This document shows positions 26,559 to 33,574 of a stretch of 45,107 nucleotides of DNA, one piece after another. The position numbers and the translations under genes are program-made. The stretch is taken from positions 9,038-54,144 of the forward strand of contig JAOAGV010000019.1 in assembly GCA_026415575.1 (NCBI GenBank), written 5' to 3'. The notes beneath the pieces are model-generated. The model had not been told where the DNA came from. It worked only from the letters and a program-made list of their open reading frames with translations, and made no database searches. The number at the start of each line of letters is the position of its first letter. Positions within the stretch are counted from its first letter, which is position 1. Origin of the DNA: Candidatus Sumerlaeia bacterium (GTDB taxonomy: Bacteria; Sumerlaeota; Sumerlaeia; JADFCW01).

Positions 26559-27109
26559 GGAGATTTCTTTCCCGTGCGCATTTGAGGCGGAGCAGACTTT
26601 TGCGCAGTCCGCCGGCTGCAACCGCCGGCTGACGGCCGTTTCCAGTGGCCGCTGCGGCCGCCGCCCTTTTCCAGCAGGCGAATCGAACTGATTTCGATCT
26701 CCTTGCCCAGCGACTTGCACATATCATAGACGGTCAGCGCCGCCACAGCGACAGCGGTCAGCGCCTCCATCTCGACGCCGGTCTTGCCATCACAGGCCGC
26801 GTACGACTCGATTTTCACGACGTCGCCTGCCAGCGTCAATTCCAAGTCCACCACATCCAGCGCGAGGGGATGACACAGAGGGATGAGCGCAGCGGTTTGT
26901 TTGGCCGCCAAAATGCCGGCAATGCGCGCCGTGTCGAACACATGCCCTTTTGCTGTTGCGCCTGTCTGGCGCAGAACCGCAGCAATCGCCGGCCCCAATT
27001 GAACTGTTCCACCGGCCCGCGCCCAGCGCTGTGTGGCCCCTTTTGCCGCGACGTTGACCATCTTGACTCCGCCGCGGCGACCGACATGCGAGAGTTTGCG
27101 TCTGCCCAC
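26555..27109 (-). CDS. moaC: Cyclic pyranopterin monophosphate synthase MoaC
   Basis: Predicted 184 aa. I choose the GTG at 27109 because GGAGG lies eight bases upstream and it begins just after the moaA stop (27114); a TTG at 27124 is the longer alternative. Family motifs are present: KMVNVAAK, ATAKGHVFDTARIAGILAAKQT, LIPLCHPL, VEMEALTAVAVAALTVYDMCK. MoaC converts the MoaA product to cyclic pyranopterin monophosphate. About 25 extra residues rich in basic and polar residues form a tail beyond the usual C-terminus. Stop and next start overlap by four bases. Confidence 0.95.
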   Translation of the reverse strand: MGRRKLSHVGRRGGVKMVNVAAKGATQRWARAGGTVQLGPAIAAVLRQTGATAKGHVFDTARIAGILAAKQTAALIPLCHPLALDVVDLELTLAGDVVKIESYAACDGKTGVEMEALTAVAVAALTVYDMCKSLGKEIEISSIRLLEKGGGRSGHWKRPSAGGCSRRTAQKSAPPQMRTGKKSP

Positions 27110-27113
27110 CTCT

Positions 27114-28136
27114 TCAACCTCCAATGGCCGCCATCAGGCGCGGCGAATGGCGTGCCCGCTCGACGGGCTTCGACCGCAGAGCCGCTTTCACGGCTTCCGC
27201 CAGAGCCGCAAAGTCAGGCCGCGGCCTGTTTGTAAAATACTGCGCGACCAGCACGCTCTCGCGGTGCATGAGGCAGCCCAGCAAAGCACCGTCGGCGGTC
27301 AGACGCAGTCGGCGGCAGCCGGCGCAAAACGGACGGCTTTCGGGGGAAATGAAGCCGACGCGACCCGCACCGTCATTGATGGCAAATGTGGTCTGGATAG
27401 TCGGGCAGCTTGCGGATTGAGCGGGCCTCGCACTTCTCCCATCCCCCTGTCCGGCCCCGTTGAGCGGCGTCAAGCGCCAGCGTGTCCGCAGCCGCTCGCG
27501 GACATCCTCCGAGGCGACAAACCACTTCGCATGATGCGGTGCGGCGCAACCGATGGCCATCAGTTCAAGGAACCGGATTTCCAGTCCGCGCGCCAATGCA
27601 AACTCCAGCAGATCGCCTGCTTCGAGTTCATTTTCGCCGCGCAGTACCACCGTGTTTAGTCTCACCTTGCGAAATCCCGCCGTGCGGGCGGCTTCAATTC
27701 CCGCCAGCGTGCGGTCCAATCGCCCTCCGCGCGTCAGACGCGCGTAACGCTGCGGGTCGAGGCTGTCGAGACTGATGTTGACGCGGTGCAATCCGGCTTT
27801 GCGCAAGGGGATCGCCGCGTCGGCCAACCGTTGGCCGTTGGTCGTCAGCGCCAAATCCTCGACTCCCGTTTCGGCCAGCCGGCCGATCCATTCCAGAATG
27901 TCCGGCCGCGTCAGCGGCTCGCCGCCTGTCAACCGCACCGCGCGGAGCCCAAATCGGTCGCGGAGGAAACCCACAAGAGTTGCAATGTTTTCCAACGACA
28001 GTGGGTAGGCTGAAAGGTCTGTGTTCTCCGGCGCCGCCGCATCCTGCGCTTCCGGCATGCAATAAATGCATCGCAGGTCGCACCGGTCGGTGACCGAAAT
28101 GCGCAGGCAATCCACGGTGCTGGCTGGCGGCGTCAC
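27114..28136 (-). CDS. moaA: GTP 3',8-cyclase MoaA (radical SAM)
   Basis: Predicted 340 aa, the family length, from a GTG at 28136 with GGAG eight bases upstream, one base after the moeA stop; an in-frame extension to 28286 lies inside moeA and is rejected. The N-terminal cluster motif is CDLRCIYC, the GTP-side cluster is CAGC...C (FCAGCRRLRLTADGALLGC), and the protein ends with the conserved Gly-Gly. MoaA performs the first step of Mo-cofactor synthesis with MoaC, the next gene. A Ser/Ala/Gly-rich insertion (about residues 243-258) is unusual but lies in a variable loop. Confidence 0.96.
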   Translation of the reverse strand: MTPPASTVDCLRISVTDRCDLRCIYCMPEAQDAAAPENTDLSAYPLSLENIATLVGFLRDRFGLRAVRLTGGEPLTRPDILEWIGRLAETGVEDLALTTNGQRLADAAIPLRKAGLHRVNISLDSLDPQRYARLTRGGRLDRTLAGIEAARTAGFRKVRLNTVVLRGENELEAGDLLEFALARGLEIRFLELMAIGCAAPHHAKWFVASEDVRERLRTRWRLTPLNGAGQGDGRSARPAQSASCPTIQTTFAINDGAGRVGFISPESRPFCAGCRRLRLTADGALLGCLMHRESVLVAQYFTNRPRPDFAALAEAVKAALRSKPVERARHSPRLMAAIGG

Positions 28137-28137
28137 G

Positions 28138-29361
28138 CTACGTTCTCCACGGATGATATTCCACCCACTCGCCGGCGGCATACTCGCGCTGATCCGTGAG
28201 CACGACCACGCCGTCGCACAGCGCTCCGGCCAGTACATCGGCCGAGCCGCGCGAAGGTAGGGGCATCGCGAACAAAGGGAGGTCATCGCCGCGAGACTCC
28301 AACTTCACAGGAGCAAAATAAATCCGGCCGGAAAAATTGGATACGGCAGCCGCAAGGCGGACCCGCTCCCGTGGCGGCCCGCACTCCCGCCGGCCCGTCA
28401 TTTTCCTCAATGCCGGTGCTACAAACTCATGAAAAGTCGTCAGTACACTCATCGGATTTCCCGGAAGTCCAAACACCAGCTGCCGCTTGGGTCCCATGGC
28501 AAACAGAAGCGGCTTGCCCGGTTTCACCTTCACGCCGTGAAATATCTTCCGGCAGCCCAGATCTTCCAGTGCTTTCGGAACCAGATCGTATTTCCCCGCC
28601 GAAACGCCTCCGCTGACCAGCACCACGTCGCACATTGCCAGTGCGCGGGCAATTCGCTGCCGCAAGGCCGGCAAGCGGTCGCCCACAATGCCGAACATGC
28701 GGCAGTCGGCGGCTTCGGTCGCCTCGATAGCGGCACGCAGGGCCGGTCCGTTGGCATCGCGCTGGATGTGCGCCGCAACTTTACACATGCTCCCTTTCGC
28801 CAGTTCTTCTCCCGTACAGACCACCCCGACGCGCGGGCGGCTGACTACGGCGACAGGATCGGCCCCGACCGAGGCGCACAAAGCGATTTGCGGGGCACCC
28901 AGCCGCGCTCCTTTATTCAGAAGAATCTGGCCTTTGCGGGCAACGGAACCGCGCGGCAAAATGTTTTCCCCCCGCTGCACACTCGCATGAAAGCGGATGG
29001 TGTGGGCCTCAACTTCGTGGGTGCTTTCCACGATGGCCACCGCATCGGCGCCGCGCGGAATGTTGGCGCCCGTCAGAATGCGCACACAAGTGCCCGGCCG
29101 CACATGCGGCTGTGCCGCCGAACCGGCCGTAACTTCGCCGATCAATTTCAGCTCGCACGGCAGCAGTGCAAGGTCCCCGGCCCGCACGGCATAGCCGTCC
29201 ATGGTCGAGCGGTCGGCCGGCGGGATGTCGCGGTCGGCGCAGACAGCTTGCGCCAGAATGCGCCCGCGCGCCCGATCGAGTGGAACCTTTTCCCCCGCCT
29301 GCCTGCGGCAATGCGACAGGATTTTGGCGCGGGCCTGATCCGGAAAGAGAAGTTCAGCCAT
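28138..29361 (-). CDS. moeA: Molybdopterin molybdotransferase MoeA
   Basis: Predicted 407 aa. The ATG at 29361 has GGAGG upstream. Motifs: PADRSTMDGYAVRA, VRILTGANIPRGADAV, VVLVSGGVSAGKYD and FGLPGNPMSVLTTF. MoeA inserts molybdate into adenylylated molybdopterin. It is the first gene of moeA-moaA-moaC-mogA; the following moaA start is one base after its stop. The operon diverges from a molybdenum hydroxylase across a 243-nt spacer, so enzyme and cofactor genes probably belong together. No moaD, moaE or molybdate transporter is present in the window. Confidence 0.96.
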   Translation of the reverse strand: MAELLFPDQARAKILSHCRRQAGEKVPLDRARGRILAQAVCADRDIPPADRSTMDGYAVRAGDLALLPCELKLIGEVTAGSAAQPHVRPGTCVRILTGANIPRGADAVAIVESTHEVEAHTIRFHASVQRGENILPRGSVARKGQILLNKGARLGAPQIALCASVGADPVAVVSRPRVGVVCTGEELAKGSMCKVAAHIQRDANGPALRAAIEATEAADCRMFGIVGDRLPALRQRIARALAMCDVVLVSGGVSAGKYDLVPKALEDLGCRKIFHGVKVKPGKPLLFAMGPKRQLVFGLPGNPMSVLTTFHEFVAPALRKMTGRRECGPPRERVRLAAAVSNFSGRIYFAPVKLESRGDDLPLFAMPLPSRGSADVLAGALCDGVVVLTDQREYAAGEWVEYHPWRT

Positions 29362-29470
29362 GAATGGTTCGCCTCCAACCAGCACGAGCTCTAACGGGGC
29401 ATCCCTCCCAAGTCAAGTCCAGTGGCACGAACCCCCGTCCCTCTGTCTCACCGTGCCCGTCCCTTCCGTC

Positions 29471-29497
29471 ACGTCCCACCCCGCCCATGCCGTCCAT
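29471..29497 (-). repeat. Degenerate 9-bp tandem repeat (ATGGACnnn-like)
   Basis: On the minus strand three consecutive 9-mers read ATGGACGGC, ATGGGCGGG and GTGGGACGT, and similar GACGG words continue to about 29430. It lies in the 243-nt spacer between moeA and the Mo hydroxylase. The same word family occurs at 11205-11231 in the opposite orientation. The rest of the spacer contains TTGACA at 29519-29524 without a convincing -10. Confidence 0.55.
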
Positions 29498-29604
29498 TTT
29501 CCCTACCCTCACTCCAGCTTGACACTGCTTTTTCCTTTGCCACCTTGTAGGTCTCAGGCAGAGGTGCAACAAACTCAGATTTTCCATCCTACGGGAGATT
29601 CATC

Positions 29605-30075
29605 ATGGACATCACCATCACGTTCACTGTGAACGGCAAGGCCGCAACGGTCACCACCGATCCCCAGCGGCCGTTGCTGGACATTCTCCGCGAGGACCTG
29701 CAACTGACCGGCACGAAGTATGGTTGTGGCGAAGGCTTTTGCGGTGTCTGCACTGTGCTCATGGACGGCAAGCGGACTCTGGCCTGCATCACACCCGCCA
29801 AAGACGCCGACAAAAAGGCCATCGTGACCATCGAAGGATTGGCCGACGGTGACAAACTCCATCCGGTGCAGGAGGCGTTTCTGGCCGAAGGCGCCATGCA
29901 GTGTGGCTATTGCACGCCGGGCATGATTCTCACCACCGTCGCATTGCTTCGGGAACATCCCCAGCCCACCGAGGCCGAGATTCTCAACTGGATGGACGGC
30001 AACATTTGCCGCTGCAACAACTATCCGAACATTCTCAACGCGGTGCGCCGCGCCGTCCGCGAAGCACGGAGGTAA
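29605..30075 (+). CDS. 2Fe-2S subunit of a molybdenum hydroxylase (IorA/CoxS-like)
   Basis: Predicted 156 aa from the ATG at 29605 with GGGAG upstream. The N-terminal plant-type ferredoxin cluster is CGEGFCGVC...C and the C-terminal cluster is CGYC...CRCNNYPNI, both complete. Such subunits pass electrons from the molybdenum centre. It has no signal peptide of its own. The following gene encodes the large subunit, and no FAD subunit is present, which matches the two-subunit isoquinoline oxidoreductase (Ior) type, where an external acceptor such as a cytochrome or quinone is used. Substrate is unknown. Confidence 0.95.
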   Translation: MDITITFTVNGKAATVTTDPQRPLLDILREDLQLTGTKYGCGEGFCGVCTVLMDGKRTLACITPAKDADKKAIVTIEGLADGDKLHPVQEAFLAEGAMQCGYCTPGMILTTVALLREHPQPTEAEILNWMDGNICRCNNYPNILNAVRRAVREARR

Positions 30076-30081
30076 CCCATC

Positions 30082-32334
30082 ATGACCACGACTCGAACAG
30101 AGAAGCCGGAACGTGGAACGAAAAACGCAGAACGCGGGAAACCGAACGAAAAACAAGCGAACCTGTCTTCCGTGGCCTCTGTGTCCTGTTTCGCTGAATC
30201 GGTCACTCAAAGACCCGTGCCGGAAACTGGAAACGAAATGGACCGGCGCGGATTTATTCAACTCCTCGGCGCGGGAATTTTGGTCACAGTGTTTGAGGGT
30301 ATCGCCGATGCCCAACGCAGCAGCCGCAGCGGCGGCGGCAGCGGTGGAGGACGCGGCCGAAACGTCTCGGCGCGCATCCACATCGGCGAAGACGGCGTCA
30401 TCACCGTGATGACCGGCAAAATTGAAATGGGTCAGGGCGCGCGCGCCGAACTTACCCAGTCGGCCGCCGAGGAACTGCATGTCCCGCCCGACTCCATCCG
30501 CATGGTCATGGGCGACACGCATCTGTGTCCCGACGACGGCACAACTGCAGGCAGCCGCACCACGCCTTCGACCGTTCCGGCCGTCCGCCAGGCTGCCGCT
30601 GCCGCCCGCATGTTGCTGATCGGCCTCGCGTGCAAGCAATGGGGCGTTGCGGAAAACAGCGTCGAGGTGCGCGACGGCGTGATCACGCATCCGCCCTCGA
30701 ATCGCACGGTCACATTTGCCGAACTGGCCAAAAGCGGCGCGGCGGCCAAGGCGCTCGATCAGCCGGCACCGCCCGGCGTCAGCGTAACGCCTGTCAAAGA
30801 GTGGAAGGTGATGGGAACCTCCTATGCGCGGCCAAACCGCCGCGACCTTGTGACCGGCGCGCACAAGTTCCCCTCGGACCTAATCCTGCCCAACATGCTC
30901 CACGGAAAAGTGCTGCGCCCGCCGTCTTACGGGGCAAAACTTCTCTCGATTGATCTCGAACCGGCAAAAGCCATGAAGGATGTGGTCGTCCTGCGGGAAG
31001 GCGATTTTGTCGGCGTGGCCGCGCCAACCACGTTTCAGGCCACGCAGGCGCTCAAGGCCATTGCCGAAACGGCCAAATGGGAAAGCGCGCCGCATCCGTC
31101 GAGCACGGAGGTCTATGACTATCTCCGGCAGCGCGTCCGCTCGAAACGCGACCTAGAAAATCCCTTTGCCAACGAGATGGGCAAAGCCGCCAAGGTGCTC
31201 AAGCAAACCTACCGCACGGCCTACATTCAGCACGCGCCGGCGGAAACCCGAACAGCGCTGGCCGAATGGAAGGACGGCCATCTCACGGTCTGGACCTGCA
31301 CGCAGGCCCCGTTTGGCTATCACTCGGAACTTGGGCGCGCATTTCAACTGCCGAGCGAGCGCGTGCGGGTGATCGTGCCGGATTTCGGCTGCGGATTCGG
31401 CGGAAAGCACACGGCCGAGTCGGCGATCGAGGCGGCGCGGCTGGCGCGCGCAGCAGGTCGGCCGGTTTCTGTCAAGTGGACGCGCGAGGAGGAGTTCACT
31501 TGGGCGTATTTTCGCCCCGCGGCGGTAATCGAGATCGAGGCGGGTCTGGATGAAAAAGGGCAGATCGCCGTCTGGCACTTTATCAACATCAACTCGGGTG
31601 CCGCGGCGGTGCAAACACCCTATCGCATTGCGCACAACAACTGCCGCTATGTGCCTTCCGATACCCCGCTGCGGCAGGGTTCCTATCGCACACTGGCGGC
31701 GACGGCCAACAACTTTGCCCGCGAGTGTATGATGGACGAACTGGCCGCGGCTGCAGGAGCCGACCCGCTCGATTTCCGTCTCGCTCATCTGGACAACGAC
31801 CGCATTCGGGCCGTGCTTGAAGAGGCAGCCCGGCAGTTTGACTGGCGCGGGCGCAGGAAGCAAAAGCGTGCTCCGGGCACGGGCATCGGCCTGGCCTGCG
31901 GCACCGAGAAAGCCTCCGTTGTGGCTGCCTGCGTCGAGATTTCCGTGGATGAAGCGAAGAACGAAATCGTCGTGAAAAAAGTCACCGAGGTGTTTGAGGC
32001 CGGCACGGTGGTCAATCCCGAAAACCTCAGGAAGCAAGTCATCGGCTGCATTCTCATGGGCTTGGGCGGCGCGCTGCGCGAGGAGATGATCTTCGAGGGC
32101 GGCAAGATGCTCAACGCCTCGTTCGGCAAGTATCTGGTGCCGCGATTCAAAGATGTTCCCGAACTCGACATTCACCTGCGCAACTGGCCGGGCATGGAGC
32201 CGGTCGGCGGGGGCGAAACCCCGATCATCGCCATCGCACCGGCCATCGCAAACGCGGTGTTCGACGCCACCGGCAGGCGGATTCGCCAGATGCCGATTAA
32301 ACTGAGCGCGGCCAAGCCGGGCCAAACGACTTGA
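30082..32334 (+). CDS. Molybdopterin-binding large subunit of a xanthine dehydrogenase-family enzyme (IorB-like), Tat signal
   Basis: Predicted 750 aa from the ATG at 30082, which has GGAGG eight bases upstream overlapping the previous stop. A later in-frame ATG (30238, 698 aa) begins the family-typical Tat leader DRRGFIQLLGAGILV and ADAQR. The 52 residues between look like translated spacer repeats. Molybdopterin features follow: GKIEMGQGARAELTQ, TTAGSRTT, CGFGGKHT and C-terminal GGGETPIIAIAPAIANAV with the expected active-site Glu. The Tat signal suggests the two-subunit enzyme is folded in the cytoplasm and exported with the 2Fe-2S subunit as passenger. Aldehyde or N-heterocycle hydroxylation is the family range; the substrate is not predictable. 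Confidence 0.92.
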   Translation: MTTTRTEKPERGTKNAERGKPNEKQANLSSVASVSCFAESVTQRPVPETGNEMDRRGFIQLLGAGILVTVFEGIADAQRSSRSGGGSGGGRGRNVSARIHIGEDGVITVMTGKIEMGQGARAELTQSAAEELHVPPDSIRMVMGDTHLCPDDGTTAGSRTTPSTVPAVRQAAAAARMLLIGLACKQWGVAENSVEVRDGVITHPPSNRTVTFAELAKSGAAAKALDQPAPPGVSVTPVKEWKVMGTSYARPNRRDLVTGAHKFPSDLILPNMLHGKVLRPPSYGAKLLSIDLEPAKAMKDVVVLREGDFVGVAAPTTFQATQALKAIAETAKWESAPHPSSTEVYDYLRQRVRSKRDLENPFANEMGKAAKVLKQTYRTAYIQHAPAETRTALAEWKDGHLTVWTCTQAPFGYHSELGRAFQLPSERVRVIVPDFGCGFGGKHTAESAIEAARLARAAGRPVSVKWTREEEFTWAYFRPAAVIEIEAGLDEKGQIAVWHFININSGAAAVQTPYRIAHNNCRYVPSDTPLRQGSYRTLAATANNFARECMMDELAAAAGADPLDFRLAHLDNDRIRAVLEEAARQFDWRGRRKQKRAPGTGIGLACGTEKASVVAACVEISVDEAKNEIVVKKVTEVFEAGTVVNPENLRKQVIGCILMGLGGALREEMIFEGGKMLNASFGKYLVPRFKDVPELDIHLRNWPGMEPVGGGETPIIAIAPAIANAVFDATGRRIRQMPIKLSAAKPGQTT
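30095..30237 (+). repeat. Spacer-type degenerate word repeats inside the IorB N-terminal extension
   Basis: GAACG-like words recur at about 30108-30150 (GGAACGTGGAACG, then GCAGAACG and CCGAACG), followed by CTTCCGTGGCCTCTGTGTCC at 30168-30187. The composition and word repetition are those of intergenic DNA, not of a protein-coding segment, yet the frame stays open. Confidence 0.5.
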
Positions 32335-32360
32335 CTATCGCCTCCGGCCACAACCCCACA

Positions 32361-32384
32361 AATGCGCTTTTGCGCATTCTTTTT
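32361..32384 (+). terminator. Intrinsic terminator after the Mo hydroxylase genes
   Basis: AATGCGC (32361-32367), loop TTTT and GCGCATT (32372-32378) form a perfect 7-bp stem, followed by CTTTTT. It lies 27 nt after the large-subunit stop, so transcription of the two structural genes probably ends here and xdhC may have its own expression. Confidence 0.75.
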
Positions 32385-32405
32385 CAGAACCAGTCGTGGT
32401 ATCCG

Positions 32406-32423
32406 GGCAAGCAGACGCTTGCC
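32406..32423 (+). promoter_or_regulatory. Hairpin in the xdhC leader
   Basis: GGCAAGC-AGAC-GCTTGCC is a perfect 7-bp stem with a four-base loop, about 50 nt before the xdhC start. No T-run follows. It could be a leader structure or part of a dispersed repeat; no function can be assigned. Confidence 0.35.
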
Positions 32424-32475
32424 AAGACAGGCGGTCGGTGCGTTGTAGCAAAAGGGCTGGATTGCGTCTCGCGCG

Positions 32476-33540
32476 ATGAATATGTATCAAAAAGTTGTTG
32501 AACTGACCGTGAGTCAACGTCCCTTTGCCGCGGCGTTGGTGCTTCAGGCCGAAGGTTCGACGCCCGTTGGGGCGGGTGCGCGGGCCGTCATCGAAGGCGA
32601 CGGCAGGATTTGGGGGACAATCGGCGGCGGGGCGGTCGAGGCCGAAGCCCAACGCCGCGCCGTCGAGGCCATTCAATCGCACCAGCCCGTCGTGTTCGAC
32701 TTTATGCTCGAAGGTGCAACGGTCTCCGACGCCAGTCCCATTTGCGGCGGCAGGATGCGCGTCCTAATTGACCCGGCGGCATCAGAAGACCGCGACGAAT
32801 ATGCCAAGGCGGCGGAAGCGCTCGCACACGGCGGACGCGGCGTCTTGATCACTGCCGTCAACTTCTCACCGCTCATGATCAAGACCAACTGGATGGCCGA
32901 CACCTCGTTTCATCCGGCCGACAGCGATCCCAAATACGAAGTGATTCAAACGGTTCTTGCGCGCGAAGAACCCCGATTGCTCGCCCTCGATGCGGCCCAA
33001 AGCGGCCTGCTGTTTATCGAGCCGGTGATTCCGCAGCCGCGCCTGCTCATTGTCGGCGGCGGACACATCGGACAGGCGCTCGCCCTCCAAGCCTCGCTCG
33101 TCGGCTTCGACATCACGGTGCTTGACGACCGCCCCGTATTTACCGACCCCGCCTGGTTTCCCGAAGGCGCGCACATGCTCTGCGGCGACATCGCCAAAGA
33201 GGCGGCGGCCTTCCCTGTCGCCGCCGATACCTACATCGTCATCGTCACGCGCGGCCATCAGTACGACGCCGAGGCGCTGGCGGCCTGCATCCGCCGCCCT
33301 GCTGCTTATATCGGGATGATTGGCAGCCGACGGAAAGTTGCCGCGATGCGCCGCGAGTTCATCGAGTCGGGCCGCGCGACTGCCGAGGAGTTCGACCGCG
33401 TATTCGCCCCCGTCGGCCTCGACATCGGCGCGGTCACCGTGCCCGAGATCGCCGCCAGCATTGTCGCGCAATTGATCGCCGTGCGCCGCAAAGCCTCTAC
33501 TGCAACCGCAGCGGCCCTCTCGCGCCAAAGCGCGCGTTGA
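32476..33540 (+). CDS. xdhC: XdhC/CoxI family Mo-enzyme maturation protein
   Basis: Predicted 354 aa. The N-terminal XdhC/CoxI domain (GSTPVGAGARAVI, GTIGGGAVEAEA, then PICGGRMRVLID) is followed from about residue 190 by a Rossmann domain (LLIVGGGHIGQALALQAS, VIVTRGHQYD, AYIGMIGSRRK). These proteins bind molybdenum cofactor, protect its sulfurated form and hand it to xanthine dehydrogenase-type enzymes. It lies 141 nt after the large subunit, separated by a terminator. This location supports a dedicated maturation role for the upstream enzyme. Confidence 0.95.
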   Translation: MNMYQKVVELTVSQRPFAAALVLQAEGSTPVGAGARAVIEGDGRIWGTIGGGAVEAEAQRRAVEAIQSHQPVVFDFMLEGATVSDASPICGGRMRVLIDPAASEDRDEYAKAAEALAHGGRGVLITAVNFSPLMIKTNWMADTSFHPADSDPKYEVIQTVLAREEPRLLALDAAQSGLLFIEPVIPQPRLLIVGGGHIGQALALQASLVGFDITVLDDRPVFTDPAWFPEGAHMLCGDIAKEAAAFPVAADTYIVIVTRGHQYDAEALAACIRRPAAYIGMIGSRRKVAAMRREFIESGRATAEEFDRVFAPVGLDIGAVTVPEIAASIVAQLIAVRRKASTATAAALSRQSAR

Positions 33541-33574
33541 CGCCTATCGGCACACGTTGCCCGGACTCTGTCTT

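Noticed and set aside
27114-28286. Upstream extension of moaA to 28286
   Set aside because: The added 50 codons lie inside moeA in another frame and precede a GTG with a proper Shine-Dalgarno.
29354-29632. Short frames on both strands in the moeA-Mo hydroxylase spacer
   Set aside because: They are made of the degenerate 9-mer repeat and overlap the real gene starts.
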